From NCBI RefSeq assembly GCF_921293875.1, contig NZ_CAKLDI010000001.1, forward strand, positions 712,475 to 776,474: a stretch of 64,000 nucleotides of DNA, read 5' to 3'. The notes beneath the pieces were generated by a model. The model was not told the DNA's origin, did not search any database, and saw nothing but the letters and a program-made list of their open reading frames with translations. Each line of letters opens with the position of its first letter. Position 1 is the stretch's first letter. Origin of the DNA: Vibrio stylophorae. GTDB taxonomy: Bacteria; Pseudomonadota; Gammaproteobacteria; Enterobacterales; Vibrionaceae. Below, in pieces: positions 60,980-64,000 of this stretch. Position numbers and translations under genes: made by a program.

Positions 60980-62455
60980 TTATCGTTTTTTCGCGCTGTT
61001 TTTACCGCCGCTCTCTTTGTCTTTATCAGGTTGACCAAGCTGCTCTAAATCATCCAAGTTGGTTTCCGTGCCGCCATTGATCTGCTGAATCTCTTGCTTT
61101 TTATGGTATCCCACCAAGCTTTGATAGTAGCGGCGAATATTCTCGACATAGTGCTGCGCTTCATCGCCGCGCGCAAAACCATAACGCGTTTGGCGATGGT
61201 ATTTCGGGTTACGTAATAAAGGCAGAAACTGCTTTACGTCACTCCATGAGTTTGGATCGCCGCCATATTTTTGCGTTAAGCGGCGGGCATCCATCATATG
61301 GCCAAAGCCAACGTTGTAGGAGGCCAGCGCAAACCAGATCTTCTCATCTTCTTCAATGCTATCGGGCACGCGATCAAGTACGCGTTTGAGGTAGATTGCG
61401 CCGCCACGAATGCTTTGCTCTGGATCGCGGCGATCGGTGACGCCCACGGATTTGGCCGTTGGCATCGTCAGCATCATCATGCCACGCACACCAGTCGGTG
61501 ACACTGCGTTAGGTTTCCAATGCGATTCTTGATAGGCCACTGCCGCCAGTAAACGCCAGTCAAAATCGGTGGCATATTTTTCAAACAGCGGCTGCCATTT
61601 CGGTAGGCGATTATCCACGGCGGTAAAGAAGGCGCGGGTATCAAAGTAATCAAAGCGATTGACGTGGCCGAAGTACTTTTCTTCCAGTTTGGCCAGCTCA
61701 CCACTTTGGTTGAGTTCACCAAAAAATTCGATGACCAAGGCATAGAGCGCATCATCGCGCTGCTCTTGTAGATACCAAACCACGGGTTCATCTTCGGTGA
61801 GATCCATGGCCACAGTGACTTCTGGATACAGGCGCTGTGTTAGCGAAACATCTACGGAGTCGGCGATGGTGTACATCAGCTCGCCACTAGCGATGTATTG
61901 TAGCAGTTGGTTGTCATCTACATCATCCACCACTTGCCACTCAAGTTTTGGATATTTTTCTTTGAGCTTTTCTAAGGTTTCGACATGACTTGAGCTTTCA
62001 GTAATGGCGATGCCTTCTAGTTTTTGCAGATCTTTAAGTCGGCGTGGACGCTTTTGACCTTTGCGATAGACCAGCTGTTGGTTGGTAAAGTAGTAAGCAG
62101 GACCGGCGCGGAATTTTTCCATGCGCGATGGGGTGGCCGTTAAACCCGCAGCAATCAGGTCATAGTGACCGTGCTCAAGGGCTTGAAACAGGTCGGTGAG
62201 GTTGTACTCCTCCTTCATTTCAAGGCGGACACCTAATTTATCAGCAAAGCGTTTGGCAAGTTCGTAATCAAGGCCTGTTGGTGCATCGACCCCAATATAG
62301 TAGGAGAGCTGGTTGTTGAGCGTACCGACGCGCAAAACACCGCGCGCTTTAATCGCTTCAAGCTCTGTTTGTTGGCTGGGCGCTGGCTCACAGCCCAGTA
62401 AAAATAGGGCGCTAAGCATCACGATTAACCAGCGAATGGAGGCTAATTGCTTCAA
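60980..62455 (-). CDS. mltF: Membrane-bound lytic murein transglycosylase F
   Basis: A 491-residue outer-membrane lipoprotein that cleaves peptidoglycan. Lipobox LLGC follows a short signal peptide; residues 30-270 form a substrate-binding-protein domain (GVLRVGTLNNQ), and residues 285-420 the lytic transglycosylase domain with catalytic Glu in AVAYQESHW and SPTGVRGMMMLT. A charged Gly/Lys-rich tail ends the protein. It is divergent from purL. Confidence 0.95.
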   Translation of the reverse strand: MKQLASIRWLIVMLSALFLLGCEPAPSQQTELEAIKARGVLRVGTLNNQLSYYIGVDAPTGLDYELAKRFADKLGVRLEMKEEYNLTDLFQALEHGHYDLIAAGLTATPSRMEKFRAGPAYYFTNQQLVYRKGQKRPRRLKDLQKLEGIAITESSSHVETLEKLKEKYPKLEWQVVDDVDDNQLLQYIASGELMYTIADSVDVSLTQRLYPEVTVAMDLTEDEPVVWYLQEQRDDALYALVIEFFGELNQSGELAKLEEKYFGHVNRFDYFDTRAFFTAVDNRLPKWQPLFEKYATDFDWRLLAAVAYQESHWKPNAVSPTGVRGMMMLTMPTAKSVGVTDRRDPEQSIRGGAIYLKRVLDRVPDSIEEDEKIWFALASYNVGFGHMMDARRLTQKYGGDPNSWSDVKQFLPLLRNPKYHRQTRYGFARGDEAQHYVENIRRYYQSLVGYHKKQEIQQINGGTETNLDDLEQLGQPDKDKESGGKNSAKKR

Positions 62456-62598
62456 ATGGTTTCGTTCTCGTTATTTATTTGTCGAGCTAGTTATACCAAA
62501 GAGCGGGCAAGCGGCAAAGTAAAGAGACCCCTGAGCGCGATTTAGCTCATGAATTCATCACTGCTCACTTTGCTTCACACAAGGGTTGAAAAAAAATC

Positions 62599-62614
62599 AC
62601 GCAAACGGTTGCGC
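62599..62614. promoter_or_regulatory. PurR box upstream of purL
   Basis: ACGCAAACGGTTGCGC matches the E. coli PurR consensus (ANGCAANCGNTTNCNT) at all but the last fixed position. It lies seven bases upstream of a probable -35 element, a location suited to repression of purL by PurR with purine corepressor. Confidence 0.85.
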
Positions 62615-62620
62615 TTTGTG

Positions 62621-62649
62621 TTACCTCACACATCGAATTGCTCTATAAT
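62621..62649 (+). promoter_or_regulatory. purL promoter candidate
   Basis: A perfect TATAAT at 62644-62649 with TTACCT 17 bases upstream. It lies about 130 bases before the purL start, directly after the PurR box. Confidence 0.65.
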
Positions 62650-62780
62650 ACGCGCGCAAATGACCAAGGTGGCATCGGTATAAATTGGATTTAACCGATA
62701 AATGACTGAATTTTCCTCATATTATTCTTGAGTTTATTCCAATATCACCTTCACACATTGCAGCAAAGAGACCTGAGCAC

Positions 62781-64000
62781 ATGAGAATTTTGCGTGGTTC
62801 CCCCGCTTTATCTGAGTTTCGTGTTAATAAACTATTGGCCCAGTGCCGCGAGCAGGATTTGCCGGTTACTGAGATTTACGCCGAGTTTATGCACTTTGCG
62901 GATTTGACCGCACAATTAGATGGACCTGAACTAGATAAGCTGGCAAAGCTGCTGACCTATGGTCCGACAATTGAAGAGCATGAGCCACAAGGCCTATTGC
63001 TATTGGTGACCCCACGTCCGGGCACCATTTCCCCTTGGTCATCTAAGGCCACTGATATCGCTCGCAACTGTGGCTTGAGCCAAGTGAAGCGTCTTGAGCG
63101 CGGTTGCGCCTACTATATCTCTTCTTCTGTTGCGCTTTCTGATGCGCAAATCGCTAGCATTCAAGCGATGCTTCACGACCGTATGATGGAAGTGGTGTTC
63201 ACCGACCTTGAGCAAGCCAGTGCGCTATTCCACGTCGCAGAGCCTGCGCCATTAACCCCAGTTGATATTTTGGCTGGCGGTCGTGAGGCGCTGGAAGCGG
63301 CAAACATCAGCCTTGGTTTGGCCTTGGCAGAAGATGAGATTGATTACTTGGTGGAAAGCTTTATTAAGCTTGGCCGTAATCCAAATGATATTGAACTGAT
63401 GATGTTTGCGCAGGCGAACTCTGAGCACTGTCGTCATAAAATCTTTAACGCTGATTGGACTATCGATGGCGAGCTTCAGCCAAAATCGCTGTTCAAGATG
63501 ATCAAAAACACCTACGAGCACACCCCTGACTATGTGTTGTCTGCCTATAAAGATAACGCTGCCGTGATGGAAGGCTCTCCGGTAGGGCGTTTCTTTGCTG
63601 ATGCGGATAGTCGTCAATATACCTATCACCATGAAGATGCCCACATTCTGATGAAGGTGGAAACCCACAACCACCCAACCGCGATTTCACCATGGCCGGG
63701 CGCATCAACAGGCTCTGGCGGTGAAATCCGCGACGAAGGCGCGACCGGTATTGGCGGTAAGCCAAAGGCGGGTCTGGTTGGTTTTACGGTATCAAACCTA
63801 CGTATTCCGGGTTTTGAGCAGCCATGGGAAACTGATTTTGGTAAGCCAGGCCGCATCGTTAATGCGCTGGATATCATGATTGAAGGCCCGCTAGGTGGCG
63901 CAGCTTTTAACAACGAATTTGGTCGTCCGAACCTGCTTGGTTACTTCCGTACCTATGAAGAGAAAGTGACGTCACACGCCGGTGAAGAGATCCGTGGTTA
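62781..64000 (+). CDS. purL: Phosphoribosylformylglycinamidine synthase PurL (3' partial)
   Basis: The first 406 codons of the large PurL enzyme (about 1,295 residues in E. coli), cut by the window edge. It converts FGAR to FGAM with glutamine and ATP in purine synthesis. [14 protein letters not shown] at the start, [36 protein letters not shown] and [32 protein letters not shown] match E. coli closely. Control by PurR is indicated by the upstream box. Confidence 0.97.
   Translation, partial: MRILRGSPALSEFRVNKLLAQCREQDLPVTEIYAEFMHFADLTAQLDGPELDKLAKLLTYGPTIEEHEPQGLLLLVTPRPGTISPWSSKATDIARNCGLSQVKRLERGCAYYISSSVALSDAQIASIQAMLHDRMMEVVFTDLEQASALFHVAEPAPLTPVDILAGGREALEAANISLGLALAEDEIDYLVESFIKLGRNPNDIELMMFAQANSEHCRHKIFNADWTIDGELQPKSLFKMIKNTYEHTPDYVLSAYKDNAAVMEGSPVGRFFADADSRQYTYHHEDAHILMKVETHNHPTAISPWPGASTGSGGEIRDEGATGIGGKPKAGLVGFTVSNLRIPGFEQPWETDFGKPGRIVNALDIMIEGPLGGAAFNNEFGRPNLLGYFRTYEEKVTSHAGEEIRG

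Overview
The window looks like chromosomal DNA of a gammaproteobacterium of the Vibrionaceae type. Supporting signs are proteins close to the E. coli versions for SuhB, IscR, RdgC, Tgt, PurL and Der, a Pst system with enlarged PstC and PstA, a secreted serine protease with a GlyGly-CTERM tail, and an IS200-like element about the size of Vibrio IS1004. The genus cannot be fixed from the sequence alone. Nearly all genes are intact housekeeping genes; no tRNA, rRNA, CRISPR array or prophage was seen.

Layout. 1-3.3 kb: end of an operon joining a Cys-rich (TackOD1-like) plus degenerate GGDEF protein, a processive family-2 glycosyltransferase and a HlyD-like membrane protein, probably polysaccharide synthesis or export. 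3.4-6 kb: trhP (yegQ) and rdgC on the minus strand. 6-15 kb: phosphate regulon block phoB-phoR-pstS-pstC-pstA-pstB-phoU. 15-18.3 kb: cutC, a 2-Cys peroxiredoxin divergent from oxyR, and a CBS-domain protein. 18.6-20.8 kb: an AT-richer accessory pair, an unknown lipoprotein and a secreted S1 protease. 20.9-26.5 kb: queA, tgt, yajC, secD, secF. 26.6-27.2 kb: one IS200/IS605-family insertion. 27.3-36.6 kb: suhB, trmJ, the complete isc operon (iscRSUA-hscBA-fdx-iscX) behind IscR type 1 sites, pepB and ndk. 36.8-45.4 kb: rlmN-pilW-rodZ-ispG-hisS-yfgM-bamB-der. 45.5-51.5 kb: an AlaX-like editing protein, yfgJ, xseA, guaB, guaA. 51.7-53.2 kb: a low-GC spot behind guaA with an Imm11-type immunity protein and an unknown partner. 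53.2-56.8 kb: two AbgT-family transporters in tandem. 56.9-59.9 kb: glutathione-dependent formaldehyde detoxification (fghA, frmA) with a divergent LysR regulator. 60-64 kb: tadA, an unlisted 50-residue basic protein, mltF, and the start of purL behind a PurR box.

How the genes work together. PhoBR senses phosphate limitation through PstSCAB/PhoU. OxyR probably controls the adjacent peroxiredoxin. IscR represses its own Fe-S assembly operon; its clients here include IspG and RlmN, which need Fe-S clusters. GuaB and GuaA make GMP, and PurL works upstream in the same purine pathway. SecDF/YajC aids Sec export, BamB outer-membrane protein assembly. The least explained parts are the left-edge polysaccharide-like operon, the lipoprotein/protease pair, the post-guaA immunity island and the 50-residue basic protein; none amounts to a proven new system.
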